From Actinokineospora fastidiosa (GTDB lineage: Bacteria > Actinomycetota > Actinomycetes > Mycobacteriales > Pseudonocardiaceae), in contig NZ_BMRB01000004.1 in the NCBI RefSeq assembly GCF_014648415.1, forward strand, positions 248,001-312,000: a DNA stretch of 64,000 nt, written 5' to 3'. Positions 8,538 to 17,522 of the stretch are shown here, piece after piece. Below the pieces are notes generated by a model. It was given only the letters and a program-made list of their open reading frames with translations, was not told the origin of the DNA and ran no database searches. Numbering within the stretch: the stretch's first letter is position 1; each line of letters begins with the position of its first letter. Made by a program: the position numbers and the translations under genes.

Positions 8538-9737
8538 GTGGCCGAGTCATTTGGTGCGCTACTGCGGGAACTCCGCGCCACGGCGGGAATGTCGATGGGC
8601 GAGCTGGCCAGGCGCGTGAACTACAGCAAGAGCTATCTGAGCAAGGTCGAGAACGACGTCAAGCCGCCGCAGGAGACCATGGCCCGACTCTGCGACGGCG
8701 CGCTGAACGCGGGCGGCAGGCTCATCGACGCCGCCCGGCTGGCGCGCGACCGCGGCGCGGCCGAGCCCACGCTGGACCGCCGCCAGGTGCTGGCGGCGGG
8801 GACGGTCCTCGGCATCGCCCTCGCGGGCGGGCCCCGGCCGGTGCCCGATGACCGGGTGATCGCGGGCATGCGGACGTCGTTCGAGCACCTGCGGGTCCTC
8901 GGCGCGCAGACGAGCCCGGCGGTCGTCATCGATCCGCTGATCGCCCAGGTGCGCACCGCGCACGGCCTGGCGGGGGAGAACCCCGAGCCGGTCCGCTCGC
9001 GACTGCTGCAGCTCGCCGCGCGGATCGCCGAGTACACCGGCTGGATGAACCAGGAGGCAGGCGACGAGCGGGCCGCGCTGTGGTGGACCCGGCACGCCGC
9101 CGAACTGGGCAGGGCGGGCGGCGACCGGGAGATCGCGGGCTACGCCTTCGTCCGGGAGGCCGGGCTCGCCCTCTACCGGCAGGACCCGATCACCACGATC
9201 GACCTCGCGCGGCGGGCTCAACGCGCCGAGCGGGCCAGCGCGCGGACCGTCGCCCTGGCGGCGCGCCGGGAGGCGCAGGGACACGCCCTCGCCGGGGACC
9301 GGGACGCGTGCGAACGGGCGCTCGACCGGGCGACCGAACTGCTGCATACGTCCGATGCGGACGCCCGGCCGTATCCCGTGCTCGGCTCGACCGCGCTGGA
9401 GCCGATCGAGCTGGCCAGGGGCTGGGCGCTCTGCGATCTCGGCCGCGTGCGCGAGGCGGCGGACGTCCTGGACCGCGAGGTGCCCCGGCTGACCGCCACC
9501 TCCCGCCGCACGCGCGCCCGGTTCGGCGCCCGCCGAGCCCTGGCCCACGCCCTGTCGGGCGAGATCGACCAGAGCTGCGTGACGCTGACCGAGGTCCTCG
9601 ACGACGCCGCCCACGTCGACTCGGCGACCATCCGGCTGGACCTGCGCGAACTGGCCAGGACCCTCAGCCGCCGCCGCGACCACGCCCCGGTCCGGGCGGT
9701 CTACCCGGAGCTGACCCGAGTGCTCCGGCAGTACTGA
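8538..9737 (+). CDS. XRE-family HTH regulator with TPR-like C terminus
   Basis: 399 aa. Residues 4-60 carry a Cro/CI HTH: LLRELRATAGMSMGELARRV then YSKSYLSKVEN as recognition helix. A twin-arginine-like hydrophobic stretch (DRRQVLAAGTVLGIALAGG, about 75-93) follows, as in many actinobacterial XRE-TPR proteins. The remaining 300 residues are helical repeats typical of peptide- or protein-sensing TPR regulators. GTG 8538 has GGGAGG five bases upstream. A strong hairpin at 9796-9832 terminates it. Such proteins are often orphan regulators of development or antibiotic genes; the ligand and targets cannot be read from the sequence. Confidence 0.85.
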   Translation: MAESFGALLRELRATAGMSMGELARRVNYSKSYLSKVENDVKPPQETMARLCDGALNAGGRLIDAARLARDRGAAEPTLDRRQVLAAGTVLGIALAGGPRPVPDDRVIAGMRTSFEHLRVLGAQTSPAVVIDPLIAQVRTAHGLAGENPEPVRSRLLQLAARIAEYTGWMNQEAGDERAALWWTRHAAELGRAGGDREIAGYAFVREAGLALYRQDPITTIDLARRAQRAERASARTVALAARREAQGHALAGDRDACERALDRATELLHTSDADARPYPVLGSTALEPIELARGWALCDLGRVREAADVLDREVPRLTATSRRTRARFGARRALAHALSGEIDQSCVTLTEVLDDAAHVDSATIRLDLRELARTLSRRRDHAPVRAVYPELTRVLRQY

Positions 9738-9795
9738 CCCGCCAGGGGCGACTCACGACGCGCCCCGGGGGCGCGGTTACCCGATGTGCCGCACC

Positions 9796-9832
9796 GTGAT
9801 GCCGTGGACGGCCGAGCCGTCCACGGCATCAC
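9796..9832. terminator. Bidirectional hairpin terminator
   Basis: Perfect 16-bp arms (9796-9811 and 9817-9832) around a 5-base loop, lying between the convergent XRE and AfsR-type genes. Confidence 0.85.
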
Positions 9833-9862
9833 TGCTGTTCGCCCTAGTGCCTGCCGAGCGGG

Positions 9863-12793
9863 TTATCGGCAGGCGCAGGTCATCGCCGCGCGTTCGGCGC
9901 GGATCTCCTCGGCCTCCGGCTGGCCGAGTTCGGCGAACCCCGTCTCCGCCGCCTGCCAGTGCGCAACGGCATCGGGATGGTTGCCCAGCGCGTGGAGCGT
10001 GTGGGCGATGCCGCGGTTGGCGTAGGCCTGGTGGGTGCGGTTGCCGGTGCTGGACGCCAGGTCCAGTGCTGCGTGATAGGCGCGGAAGGCGTCGGCGTGA
10101 TCGCCCCCGGCCGCCGCGGTCGCGCCCCGGTCGCGGTAGAGCTGGGTGCGCAGGTCGGCGTCGGACAGCTCGGCCGCCGCCTCCCTGGCCCGGTCGTGGT
10201 GCAGCTTCGCGTCGGTCAACCTCCCCAGCTGGCGGTAGACGTTGCCGATGTAGTTCAACGCGTACGCCGCCACACAGTCGTCGCCGACCTCGCGGGCGCG
10301 CTCGTAGGCCTCGGTGTGGCTGGCGAGCGCTTCGGTGTGGAGCCCGAGACGCTGCTGGACGGACCCGAGGTTGTTCAGCGCGTGCGCCAGGCCCTGGACG
10401 TGGTCGACCTCGCGGAGCATCGGCACGGCCGACTCGTGCTGGCGCAGCGCGACGGCGAGGTTGCCGCGCAGTTCGTTGAGGTTGCCGAGCATGCTGAGCG
10501 CGTGCGCCTGTCCGCGCAGGTCGCCGATCTGCTCGTACTTCGCCAGCGCCGCGGCGAAGTGGCCGATGGCGTCATCGTGGTCGCCGAGTTCCATCATGGG
10601 GACGCCCAGCGCGCACAGCGTCGCGGCCTCGCCCACCACGTCGCCGATCCGCGTCCACCGGGGCAGGGCCTGCTCGGCCAGCCCCCGCGCCTCGGCGAGC
10701 CGCCCGAGCCGGTTGTGCGCGGTGGCCAGCCGCAGCAGCACGTGCGCCTGGCCGCAGTCGTCGCCGGGGTCCGAGGACACGATGTCCCGGGCGAGTTCCA
10801 TCGTCGTGGTCCAGTCCTCCAACTGGCTGGTGGTGTTGAAGTGACGCCAGACCAGCACCGCCAGCCGCCACGCGTGCTGCGGCAGGCCGTGCGCGGCGGC
10901 GTGGTGGATGGCGGCCACCAGGTTGTCCCGCTCGGCGGCGATCCACGCCAGCGCGCCGTCCGCGCTCTCGAACACCGGGGCCACCGGGCAGGACCGACCC
11001 GACACGGGCTGGAGCGCGCGGTCGAACGGGTAGCCCGTGCCGACCGCCCGCTCCAGCGTCACGAGGTAGTAGTCGGACAGGCGGCGCAGCGCGTCCGCGC
11101 GCTCGGTCGGGGACGCGGGCAGCGGCTGCGCGGCGGCGAACTCCTTGAGCGGATCCAGCATCTGGTACCGGTCCGTCGCGATCTCCTCCAGCAGGCACAC
11201 CTCGTGCAGATCGTCCAGGACCGCGCGCGCCCACGCGACGTCGCGGCCCGCGAGCGCCGCCGCGCCCGCCACGTCGACATCGCGGCCCGGCAGGTGCCCG
11301 AACAGCCGGAACAGCTCCCGCTGCGGGTCCGCGAGCTGCTGGTAGGACACCCGCACCGCGGCAGCGCCGTCCTCGTCGCCGCCCGCGCGCCACGGCCCGC
11401 TCTCCTCCAGCAGCCGGAGCAGGTGGTCCACCGACCACCGGATGTGCCTGCGGAACAGTGCCGCCGCCACCTTGATCGGCATCGGCAGATACCCGCACCG
11501 CTTGACCACGCCCGCAACCTCGTCGCCCCGGCCACGGACGCGGTGGGGCTCGTTCAACCCGGTGAACAGGGCGATCGCGTCGTCCGGCGGCAGCGGGGAG
11601 AGGCGCAGGTGCTCGCCGGTGTCCGGGTCGCCCATCCGCCTGCTGGTGACGATCGCGAGGCAGCCAGCCGTCTCGGGCAGCAGCGGTCGGACCTGGTCGG
11701 GAGAGCGGGCGTTGTCCAGCACCACGAGCGTCCTGGTGCCGAACAACGTCGACTGGTACAGCGCGGCTTTGCGGCCGTCCGTCGCCGGGATCTGCTCGGG
11801 CGGCACGCCCAACTCGGTCAGGAGCTGGGTGAGCGCGTCCGCGACCGTCGTCGCGGGCACGTTCGGGGTGTACCCGTTGAGCCGCACGAGGAACTGCCCG
11901 TCCGGGAACCGGGCGCGCAGCCGGTGTGCCGCCTCGATCGCCAGCCCCGTCTTCCCGACGCCCGGCGCCCCGCTCACCCACACCGCGCGGCGCTCGCCCG
12001 CGGCCGCCGCGTCGATCACCGCGAACTCCGCGTCCCGGCCGGTGAACCCGCCGGGCCGGGACGGCAGCCTGCTCGCCGGTTCGCCGCGCTCGGCCAGGGC
12101 CGCGAGCTTGCGCAGCTGCGGCCCGGGCTCGACGCCCCATTCGGCGAGCGCGGCCGCGGCGCTCTGGAAGACCCGGATCGCCCCCACCTGGTCGCCGCAG
12201 GCGAGCAGCGCGCGCATGAGCAGCGTGGCGTGCCGCTGCTTGTCGGGATGCGCCGACACCACGCGCCGCAGTCGGTCGCGCGCGGACCGGTGGTCGCCCG
12301 CGGTCAGCTCCAGTTCGGCCAGGTCCCCGACCGCGTCGAGGTAGGTCTCGCGGGGTGAGTACACCTCGGTGCCGCCCACCCGGTCGGTGTCGATGTCCTC
12401 CAGGAAGCCCCCGCGCCACAGGTCGACCGCCTCGCGCAACAGCGCGATCGCCCGGCGCGGGTCGTCCGCCTCCGCCGCCTCCGCGCGCAGGCGGTCGAAC
12501 CGGTGGATGTCCAGGAGATCCTCGTCGACGCACAGCGTGTAACCCGAGGGCGTCGTCTCGATCGAGACGTCCGCCGCCTCGCGCAGGGCCTTTCGCAGCC
12601 GGTTGATGTAGCTGCGGACGAGGCCGCGCCGGTCAGGATCGCCCCAGACGATCTCGGTCAGCCGTTCGGTGGACACCGGCCGGTTGGCGTGCAGCAGGAG
12701 CACCACCAGTACCAACCGCTGCTGCGGGTCCCCCAAGTGCACTTGACCGCCCTGGTGCCACGCCTCCAGCGGGCCCAGCATCCGAAACTCCAC
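9863..12793 (-). CDS. AfsR-type SARP/NB-ARC/TPR transcriptional regulator
   Basis: 976 aa. It begins with a SARP OmpR-like winged helix (EFRMLGPLEAW, then RSYINRLRKALRE) and a bacterial transcriptional activation domain to about 250. Next comes an NB-ARC-type ATPase with P-loop GAPGVGKT, Walker B RTLVVLDN and LAIVTSRR, and then about ten TPR-like repeats. GTG 12793 is chosen because GGGGAGG precedes it and the next residues are the family's usual start; an ATG at 12883 would add 30 unrelated residues. It is transcribed divergently from the VWA gene across 152 bp. That gap contains GTGTCGAA twice, 30 bp apart (12825, 12855). It is likely a pleiotropic, ATP-dependent activator of secondary metabolism; targets are unknown. 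Confidence 0.92.
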   Translation of the reverse strand: MEFRMLGPLEAWHQGGQVHLGDPQQRLVLVVLLLHANRPVSTERLTEIVWGDPDRRGLVRSYINRLRKALREAADVSIETTPSGYTLCVDEDLLDIHRFDRLRAEAAEADDPRRAIALLREAVDLWRGGFLEDIDTDRVGGTEVYSPRETYLDAVGDLAELELTAGDHRSARDRLRRVVSAHPDKQRHATLLMRALLACGDQVGAIRVFQSAAAALAEWGVEPGPQLRKLAALAERGEPASRLPSRPGGFTGRDAEFAVIDAAAAGERRAVWVSGAPGVGKTGLAIEAAHRLRARFPDGQFLVRLNGYTPNVPATTVADALTQLLTELGVPPEQIPATDGRKAALYQSTLFGTRTLVVLDNARSPDQVRPLLPETAGCLAIVTSRRMGDPDTGEHLRLSPLPPDDAIALFTGLNEPHRVRGRGDEVAGVVKRCGYLPMPIKVAAALFRRHIRWSVDHLLRLLEESGPWRAGGDEDGAAAVRVSYQQLADPQRELFRLFGHLPGRDVDVAGAAALAGRDVAWARAVLDDLHEVCLLEEIATDRYQMLDPLKEFAAAQPLPASPTERADALRRLSDYYLVTLERAVGTGYPFDRALQPVSGRSCPVAPVFESADGALAWIAAERDNLVAAIHHAAAHGLPQHAWRLAVLVWRHFNTTSQLEDWTTTMELARDIVSSDPGDDCGQAHVLLRLATAHNRLGRLAEARGLAEQALPRWTRIGDVVGEAATLCALGVPMMELGDHDDAIGHFAAALAKYEQIGDLRGQAHALSMLGNLNELRGNLAVALRQHESAVPMLREVDHVQGLAHALNNLGSVQQRLGLHTEALASHTEAYERAREVGDDCVAAYALNYIGNVYRQLGRLTDAKLHHDRAREAAAELSDADLRTQLYRDRGATAAAGGDHADAFRAYHAALDLASSTGNRTHQAYANRGIAHTLHALGNHPDAVAHWQAAETGFAELGQPEAEEIRAERAAMTCACR

Positions 12794-12945
12794 TCCGCCT
12801 CCCCGGATCGCGAGCTTGGTGTCTGTGTCGAACGTCGCGCAAGGGGCCATTGGTGTGTCGAAAAAAATCAGCGATCCGTCCACGTTCGGTCGACATGGGC
12901 CCGCAACCCTGCGCTCCGCATCGACCGAAACGAAGGAGCAGTCGC

Positions 12946-13527
12946 ATGAATCCCAGCGTGTTGCCGTGCTACGTGGCCGTGGACGAGTCGTTCTCGATGA
13001 GCGACCATCTGGACGAGGTGAACGCGGGGCTGCGCGAGTTCCGCGGCGCCGTGCACGCCGATCCCGCGGTCGCCGCGCTGGTCCGGGTGTGCGTGGTCGG
13101 GTTCGCCGACGAGCCGAGGGTGCTGCGGCCGCTGGGTCCGGCCGCCGACCTCGCCGACCTGTCCGCGGCGAGCCCGCGCGCGGGCACCAACTTCGGGCCG
13201 CTGTTCGCCTTCCTGCACGCGGCCATCGACCGCGACGTGCGCGGGTTGAAGGCGCGCCGGTTACCGGTCAGGCGGCCGATCGTGTTCCTCACCTCCGACG
13301 GCCGGGCGACCGACCGGCACGACTGGCCCGCGGTGTTCGCCGCCTTCACCGACCCGGACCGGCCGGTGTGCCCGAACGTGGTCGTCTTCGGCGTCGGGGC
13401 GACCGACCAGCACACCCTCGGCCGGATCGGCACCTTCCGCGTCTACAACGGCCGCGACGGTGTCCGCATGGGCACGGCGCTGACCGCCTCGGTCGCGGCG
13501 GCGGCGTCCCGGTCGGACCAGGTCTAG
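12946..13527 (+). CDS. VWA-domain protein (TerY-like) with a TTA codon
   Basis: 193 aa, a single von Willebrand factor A domain. The metal-ion-dependent adhesion motif is intact: D13-E-S15-F-S17 (DxSxS), a Thr in GTNFGPL and an Asp in FLTSDGRATD. This resembles TerY-type VWA proteins, which pair with kinases/phosphatases or act as scaffolds. ATG 12946 has AAGGAG upstream. Leu106 is encoded by TTA (13261-13263), the rare codon that in actinomycetes depends on the bldA tRNA, so expression may be developmentally timed. The next gene starts 87 bp downstream with its own RBS and is probably co-transcribed. Confidence 0.85.
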   Translation: MNPSVLPCYVAVDESFSMSDHLDEVNAGLREFRGAVHADPAVAALVRVCVVGFADEPRVLRPLGPAADLADLSAASPRAGTNFGPLFAFLHAAIDRDVRGLKARRLPVRRPIVFLTSDGRATDRHDWPAVFAAFTDPDRPVCPNVVVFGVGATDQHTLGRIGTFRVYNGRDGVRMGTALTASVAAAASRSDQV

Positions 13528-13614
13528 GCCATCCACGATGTGTCCACTTCCGGTCCACTCCGCCGTCCCATCCTGTCCGCGGGAAGGACCGCGCTCGGCA
13601 GGGGAGGCGAGCCG

Positions 13615-14544
13615 ATGAGTCGGCATCTGGAACTGGTCCGCGAGCTGAAGGCGCTCCGCAAGGGACGGGGGCTCTTCGCGGGCCGCATCTACGACCGGGT
13701 CGGGCCCGCGTTGCGCGCGACGTGCGAGATCACCGACTGCGACGGGCCCGCGGTGATCCGCCGCAAGCTCGCCGACCGGCTCGGCGAGCTGATCGCGCGC
13801 CTGCCTGCGGACCTCGGCCAGGTCAGCCTCGCGGCGTTCGCCATCGAGTCCGACGCCCGGTTCCCGCTCTACCAGGACCGGGTGCACTGGGCGGCGGTCC
13901 GGCTGGACCGGGACCCGCGCACGGTGCGCCGCCGGGTCGACGAGGCGATCAACCAGCTGGCCGAGCTGGCCGCCGACGCGCCCGTGCGGCGCGCGTGCGG
14001 CTGGCGCACGACGGAACTGCGGGTCGCCGTGGCGCTGGACCGGGAGCAGCCCGAGGTGCTCGTGCAGCGGCGGGTCGTCGCCGACGAGGACGGCGTGCGC
14101 GAGCTGGGGATCACCGCCCCGATCCAGGTGACCGGGCCCAGGCCGGACATCCGGGTGTTCTACGGCGGCACGCTCGTCCGCCAGGATCTGGCTGCGGACG
14201 GGTGCGCCTTCGCGCTCGCCCTGCCCACGTCGCTGGCCAAGGGCGCGTCGCACGACATCGCGGTCAGGTTCCGGTTGCCGGACGAGCGCGCGTTGCGGCC
14301 GCACCTGGTGTGTGTGCCTCCGCACCCGTGTGAGCTGTTCGACCTGCGGGTCCGGTTCGGGAGTGATCGGGTGCCGCCGCGGGTGTGGCCGTTGTCCGGG
14401 GCCTATGGCGTCGATGGGGGTGAGCAGGGCTGTCAGGACAGGCAGCTTCCGGTGGACCGGGCGGGGGAGGTGCACCTGCGTTTCCGGCAGCTCGTCCCCG
14501 GCCTGGCGTACGGGGCGCGGTGGGAGAGTGGGGCGGGGAGCTAA
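13615..14544 (+). CDS. Conserved hypothetical protein downstream of the VWA gene
   Basis: 309 aa; family not recognised. The N-terminal ~110 residues are helical, with basic segments (RELKALRKGRG, DPRTVRRRVDEAINQLAEL) that could be a helix-turn-helix or an adaptor. The C-terminal half is beta-rich (RVAVALD, IRVFYGG, HDIAVRFRLPDE, AGEVHLRFRQLVPG), suggesting an immunoglobulin-like or C2-like domain. A good RBS (GGGGAGG) precedes the ATG. Placement behind the VWA gene and opposite an AfsR regulator suggests a shared regulated module, but nothing more can be said. Confidence 0.65.
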   Translation: MSRHLELVRELKALRKGRGLFAGRIYDRVGPALRATCEITDCDGPAVIRRKLADRLGELIARLPADLGQVSLAAFAIESDARFPLYQDRVHWAAVRLDRDPRTVRRRVDEAINQLAELAADAPVRRACGWRTTELRVAVALDREQPEVLVQRRVVADEDGVRELGITAPIQVTGPRPDIRVFYGGTLVRQDLAADGCAFALALPTSLAKGASHDIAVRFRLPDERALRPHLVCVPPHPCELFDLRVRFGSDRVPPRVWPLSGAYGVDGGEQGCQDRQLPVDRAGEVHLRFRQLVPGLAYGARWESGAGS

Positions 14545-14547
14545 TCG

Positions 14548-14557
14548 TGGTATACCA
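14548..14557. promoter_or_regulatory. GntR-type operator, copy 1
   Basis: TGGTATACCA is a perfect 10-bp palindrome 27 bp before the start of the GntR gene. The identical palindrome occurs at 15216-15225 before the amidohydrolase gene. Its centre (TATACC) could also act as the -10 hexamer, so bound repressor would block the promoter. Confidence 0.75.
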
Positions 14558-14583
14558 ACTCCGTCGAGTGGAGATGGGGTGCC

Positions 14584-15213
14584 ATGGCGGGCTTCGAGGC
14601 GGAGTCGGAGCGGGTCGTTCGGTTGTTGCGGGACCAGATCATCGACGGGGTGCGGGTGCCGGGGAGTCGGTTGGTCGAGCGGGACGTGGCGGCTGAGTTG
14701 GGGGTCAGTCGGGTGCCCGTGCGGGACGCGCTTCGGGTGTTGGTCGCGGAGGGGTTGGTGGTGGCTCGGCCGCGGACCTGGGCCGTGGTCCGGGAGTTCA
14801 GCGCCTCCGATGTCTCCGATCTGCACGAGGTGCGGGCGGCGATCGAGCCGCTGGTGTTCCGGTTGGCGGCGCAGCGCAGGACCCGGGATGGGCTGGTGCG
14901 GCTCAAGGCGGCGGTGGACGCGGAGTCGGCGGCGGCCCGGGCGGGCGACGCGGTGGCGGCCCGGCGGGCGGCGGCGGACTTCCACGAGGTGGTGACCGAC
15001 CTGGCCGCCAACGAGCTGCTCAACGAGCTGCAGCGCCCGCTGCGCAGCCGGATGCGGTGGCTGCTGGGCCAGCACGACGACCTGGTCGCCGTCGCCCGCC
15101 AGCACGAGGGCCTCTACGCCGCGATCGCCGACCGGGACGTGGCGCGGGTCGAGCGGCTGGTGGCCGAGCACCTCGACACCGGGCGCGGGATGGCCGAGGA
15201 GCGGGCCCGCTGA
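14584..15213 (+). CDS. GntR-family (FadR/FCD subfamily) transcriptional regulator
   Basis: 209 aa. Residues 8-72 form the GntR winged helix (VRLLRDQIIDGVRVPGSRL, VERDVAAELGVSRVPVRDAL, GLVVARPRTWAVV). Residues ~80-205 form the all-helical FCD effector domain, with DLHEVRAAIEPL and metal/ligand residues in DFHEVV and HEGLYAAI. Identical palindromes lie before this gene and the next, so autoregulation together with control of the amidohydrolase is likely. The inducer is probably the amidohydrolase substrate or a related metabolite. Family assignment is firm; the regulon is inferred from the shared operator. Confidence 0.9.
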   Translation: MAGFEAESERVVRLLRDQIIDGVRVPGSRLVERDVAAELGVSRVPVRDALRVLVAEGLVVARPRTWAVVREFSASDVSDLHEVRAAIEPLVFRLAAQRRTRDGLVRLKAAVDAESAAARAGDAVAARRAAADFHEVVTDLAANELLNELQRPLRSRMRWLLGQHDDLVAVARQHEGLYAAIADRDVARVERLVAEHLDTGRGMAEERAR

Positions 15214-15215
15214 TT

Positions 15216-15225
15216 TGGTATACCA
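15216..15225. promoter_or_regulatory. GntR-type operator, copy 2, overlapping the amidohydrolase promoter
   Basis: A second copy of TGGTATACCA, 7 bp before the ATG of the amidohydrolase gene. With no Shine-Dalgarno in that gap and TATACC suitably placed as a -10, a leaderless transcript repressed by the GntR protein is the simplest reading. Confidence 0.75.
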
Positions 15226-15232
15226 TCGCCGC

Positions 15233-16411
15233 ATGCTGACCTTGACCAACGTGCGCCCGTGGGGCGGCGACCCGGTGGACGTGGTGATCTCCGACGGCCT
15301 CATCGCCGAGGTCGTGCCCGCGGGCTCGGCAGCGCCGGGGGAGCGGGTCGACGGGCGCGGCCTGCTCGCGCTGCCCGGCCTCATCAACGCGCACGCGCAC
15401 GTGGACAAGAGCTGGTGGGGCCAGCCGTGGGTGTCCGCGGGCGGCGAGGGCACCACGCAGGGGCGGATCGCGCACGAGCGCGCCGAGCGCGACAAGTACG
15501 GCATCCCGAACGTCGACAGCACGGTCGCGGTGCTGCGCGAGTTCCTGCGCCACGGGACCACGGCGACCCGCACGCACGTCGACGTCGACCTCGGGGTCGG
15601 CCTGCGCGGCATCGAGACGGTCCGGGCGGCCGCGGCCGCGCTCGGCGGCGCGGTGGAGGTCGAGATCGTGGCGTTCCCGCAGGACGGCGTGGTCCGCAGG
15701 CCCGGCGTGCTCAAGCTGCTCGACGACGCCGCGGCAGCGGGCGCGACCCACGTCGGCGGCATCGACCCGGCGTCCATCGACCGCGACCCGGTCGCCCAGC
15801 TCGACGGGCTGTTCGAGATCGCCGAGCGGCGCGGGGTCGGCCTGGACATCCACCTGCACGACGGCGGCGAGCTGGGCGCGTTCCAGTACGAGCTGATCAT
15901 CGACCGCACGCGCCGGACCGGCCTCCACGGCAAGGTGACCGTCTCCCACGGCTTCGCCCTGGGCGAGGTGACCGGCTCCCGCCAGGCCGACCTGCTGGAC
16001 CAGCTGCGCGAGCTGGGCATCACCTGGGCGACGGTCGCGCCCGTCCGCTACGCCCCGCTGCCCTGGCGCGGCATGCGCGAGCGCGGCATCGGGATCGGCC
16101 TGGGCACCGACGGCATCCGCGACCTGTGGTCCCCCTACGGCGACGGCGACGTCCTCCGCATCGCCCTGGGTTTCGCCCGCCTGCACGGCCTGCGCGACGA
16201 CGAGGACCTCATCTGGGCCGTCGAGCTGGCGACCACGTCCGCCGCCGGCTTCGTGCACCGCGACACGCACGGCATCGTCGCGGGCGCGCGGGCGGACATC
16301 GTCCTGGTCGACGCCGAGAACGTGCCGGACGCGCTCGTCCGCGCCCCCCGGCGGCTGCTGGTCGTCGCGGGCGGCCGCGTGGTGGTGCGCGACGGCGAAC
16401 TGGTGATTTAA
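15233..16411 (+). CDS. Amidohydrolase (cytosine deaminase-like)
   Basis: 392 aa metal-dependent hydrolase. Motifs: NAHAHVDKSWW (metal ligands H54, H56), HLHDGGELG (second His cluster), VSHGFALGE (third His) and GTDGIRDLW (catalytic Asp). A composite beta-sandwich brackets the barrel, with IVAGARADIVLV near the end. This pattern matches the CodA/cytosine deaminase branch, which deaminates cytosine-like or other cyclic amidines. The substrate is not certain. The ATG at 15233 is preferred over an in-frame ATG at 15215 that lies across the operator. The stop overlaps the stop of the convergent LysR-type gene by three bases. Confidence 0.87.
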   Translation: MLTLTNVRPWGGDPVDVVISDGLIAEVVPAGSAAPGERVDGRGLLALPGLINAHAHVDKSWWGQPWVSAGGEGTTQGRIAHERAERDKYGIPNVDSTVAVLREFLRHGTTATRTHVDVDLGVGLRGIETVRAAAAALGGAVEVEIVAFPQDGVVRRPGVLKLLDDAAAAGATHVGGIDPASIDRDPVAQLDGLFEIAERRGVGLDIHLHDGGELGAFQYELIIDRTRRTGLHGKVTVSHGFALGEVTGSRQADLLDQLRELGITWATVAPVRYAPLPWRGMRERGIGIGLGTDGIRDLWSPYGDGDVLRIALGFARLHGLRDDEDLIWAVELATTSAAGFVHRDTHGIVAGARADIVLVDAENVPDALVRAPRRLLVVAGGRVVVRDGELVI

Positions 16412-17091
16412 CGGCGCTTGCGGGGCTTCCCGCGCTGCGGGGGCTTCGGCTGCGGGGGCTTCGCGCGGCGCGGGGCGGCGGCGGGTTCGGGCTGCCGCCC
16501 CCGCGTGCTGTTGGGCGTGCGGCCGCGCACGATCCCGATGAACCGCTCGATCGGGTCCGTGGTCTCGTCCTCCAACCAGGACAGGGCCACCCGGGACTGC
16601 GGCGCGTCGGGGATGGGGCGCGACGTGAGGTCCTTGCGGAAGTGCAGCCGGAACAGCGACTGCGGGACGACCAGCAGGCCGAGGCCCGCGGCCACCAGCT
16701 TCATGGCGTCCGCGGTGGACTCGGGCCGGTCGTCGGACACCCGGCCCGGCGCGTCCGTCCACTCGATCACGTCGTCGAGGGGGCGCAGCAGCACCTCGTC
16801 GGCGAGGTCGGCGGCGGACAGCTCGTCGGACGCGGTCACCAGGTGGTCCTTCGGGGCGACCACCACCGTCGTCTCGGTGTAGAGGGGGATGGCGTGCAGG
16901 CCGGTCCGGTCGCCGCCGAGGCGCAGGAGCGCGGCGTCCACCGCGCGGTCGCGGACCATGCCCGCGGCGTCGGCGGCCGCGGCCTGGACGAGCACGAGGG
17001 GCAGGTCCGGGCTCCGCTCGTCCCAGACCCGCACCCACTTGTCGGGGGTCACCCCGGGCACGTGCGCGAGCCGGAAGGACGGGGAGGTCAC
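16408..17091 (-). CDS. LysR substrate-binding-domain protein without HTH
   Basis: 227 aa. The sequence from about residue 5 to 195 is the LysR effector-binding fold (FRLAHVPGVTPDKW, VDAALLRL, TVVVAPKDHL, AAGLGLLVVPQSL), but the N-terminal DNA-binding domain is absent. A Lys/Arg/Pro-rich tail of about 30 residues (PQPKPPQRGKPRKRR) ends the protein and may bind nucleic acid. GTG 17091 has no RBS; TAATCT about ten bases upstream may be a -10 for a leaderless message. It is divergent from the DUF5997 gene, a pairing I recall as common in actinobacteria. Confidence 0.8.
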   Translation of the reverse strand: MTSPSFRLAHVPGVTPDKWVRVWDERSPDLPLVLVQAAAADAAGMVRDRAVDAALLRLGGDRTGLHAIPLYTETTVVVAPKDHLVTASDELSAADLADEVLLRPLDDVIEWTDAPGRVSDDRPESTADAMKLVAAGLGLLVVPQSLFRLHFRKDLTSRPIPDAPQSRVALSWLEDETTDPIERFIGIVRGRTPNSTRGRQPEPAAAPRRAKPPQPKPPQRGKPRKRR

Positions 17092-17138
17092 GCGGGCAGA
17101 TTACCGCCCGTGACCGGCGCCCCGTTACCCTGGACGCC

Positions 17139-17522
17139 ATGACCTCGCGCAAGACACCCCAGACGATGAAGCCCGCGACCGCGGCCAAGAAGCTGGGCGT
17201 GTACCTCGACGCCACCCCCGAGGACTTCCGCGAGGGCGTCGTCTCCCGCGACGAGCTGAACGAGTTGCAGGCCAACCCGCCGGAGTGGCTGCGCGACCTG
17301 CGCCGCAACGGCCCGCACCCGCGCTCTGTCATCGCCGCGAAGCTGCGGATCTCCATCGGCGGCCTGGCCCGCGCCGGGATCACCGAGGCGCTCACCACCG
17401 CGCAGATCGAGGAGCTGAAGGCGGACAACCCCGAGTGGCTGCAGCGCGAGCGCGCCACCCAGGTCGAGGTCCGCAAGGAAGCCGAGCGCCTCGCGGCGAA
17501 GAAGACGACCGCGCGCGGCTAG
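17139..17522 (+). CDS. DUF5997 family protein
   Basis: 127 aa, highly charged and helical. It begins KPATAAKKLGVYLDATPEDF, has two similar half-repeats (LNELQANPPEWLRDLRRNGPHPR and IEELKADNPEWLQRER) and a basic Lys-rich C terminus. This is the actinobacterial DUF5997 pattern. Divergent from the LysR-effector protein. The last base of its stop codon is the first base of the GTG of the methyltransferase gene (TAGTG), so the two are coupled. Molecular role unknown; the basic repeats suggest nucleic-acid or protein binding. Confidence 0.8.
   Translation: MTSRKTPQTMKPATAAKKLGVYLDATPEDFREGVVSRDELNELQANPPEWLRDLRRNGPHPRSVIAAKLRISIGGLARAGITEALTTAQIEELKADNPEWLQRERATQVEVRKEAERLAAKKTTARG

Noticed and set aside
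13261-16023. 920-aa antisense frame across four genes
   Set aside because: It spans intergenic operators and several well-supported genes on the other strand.
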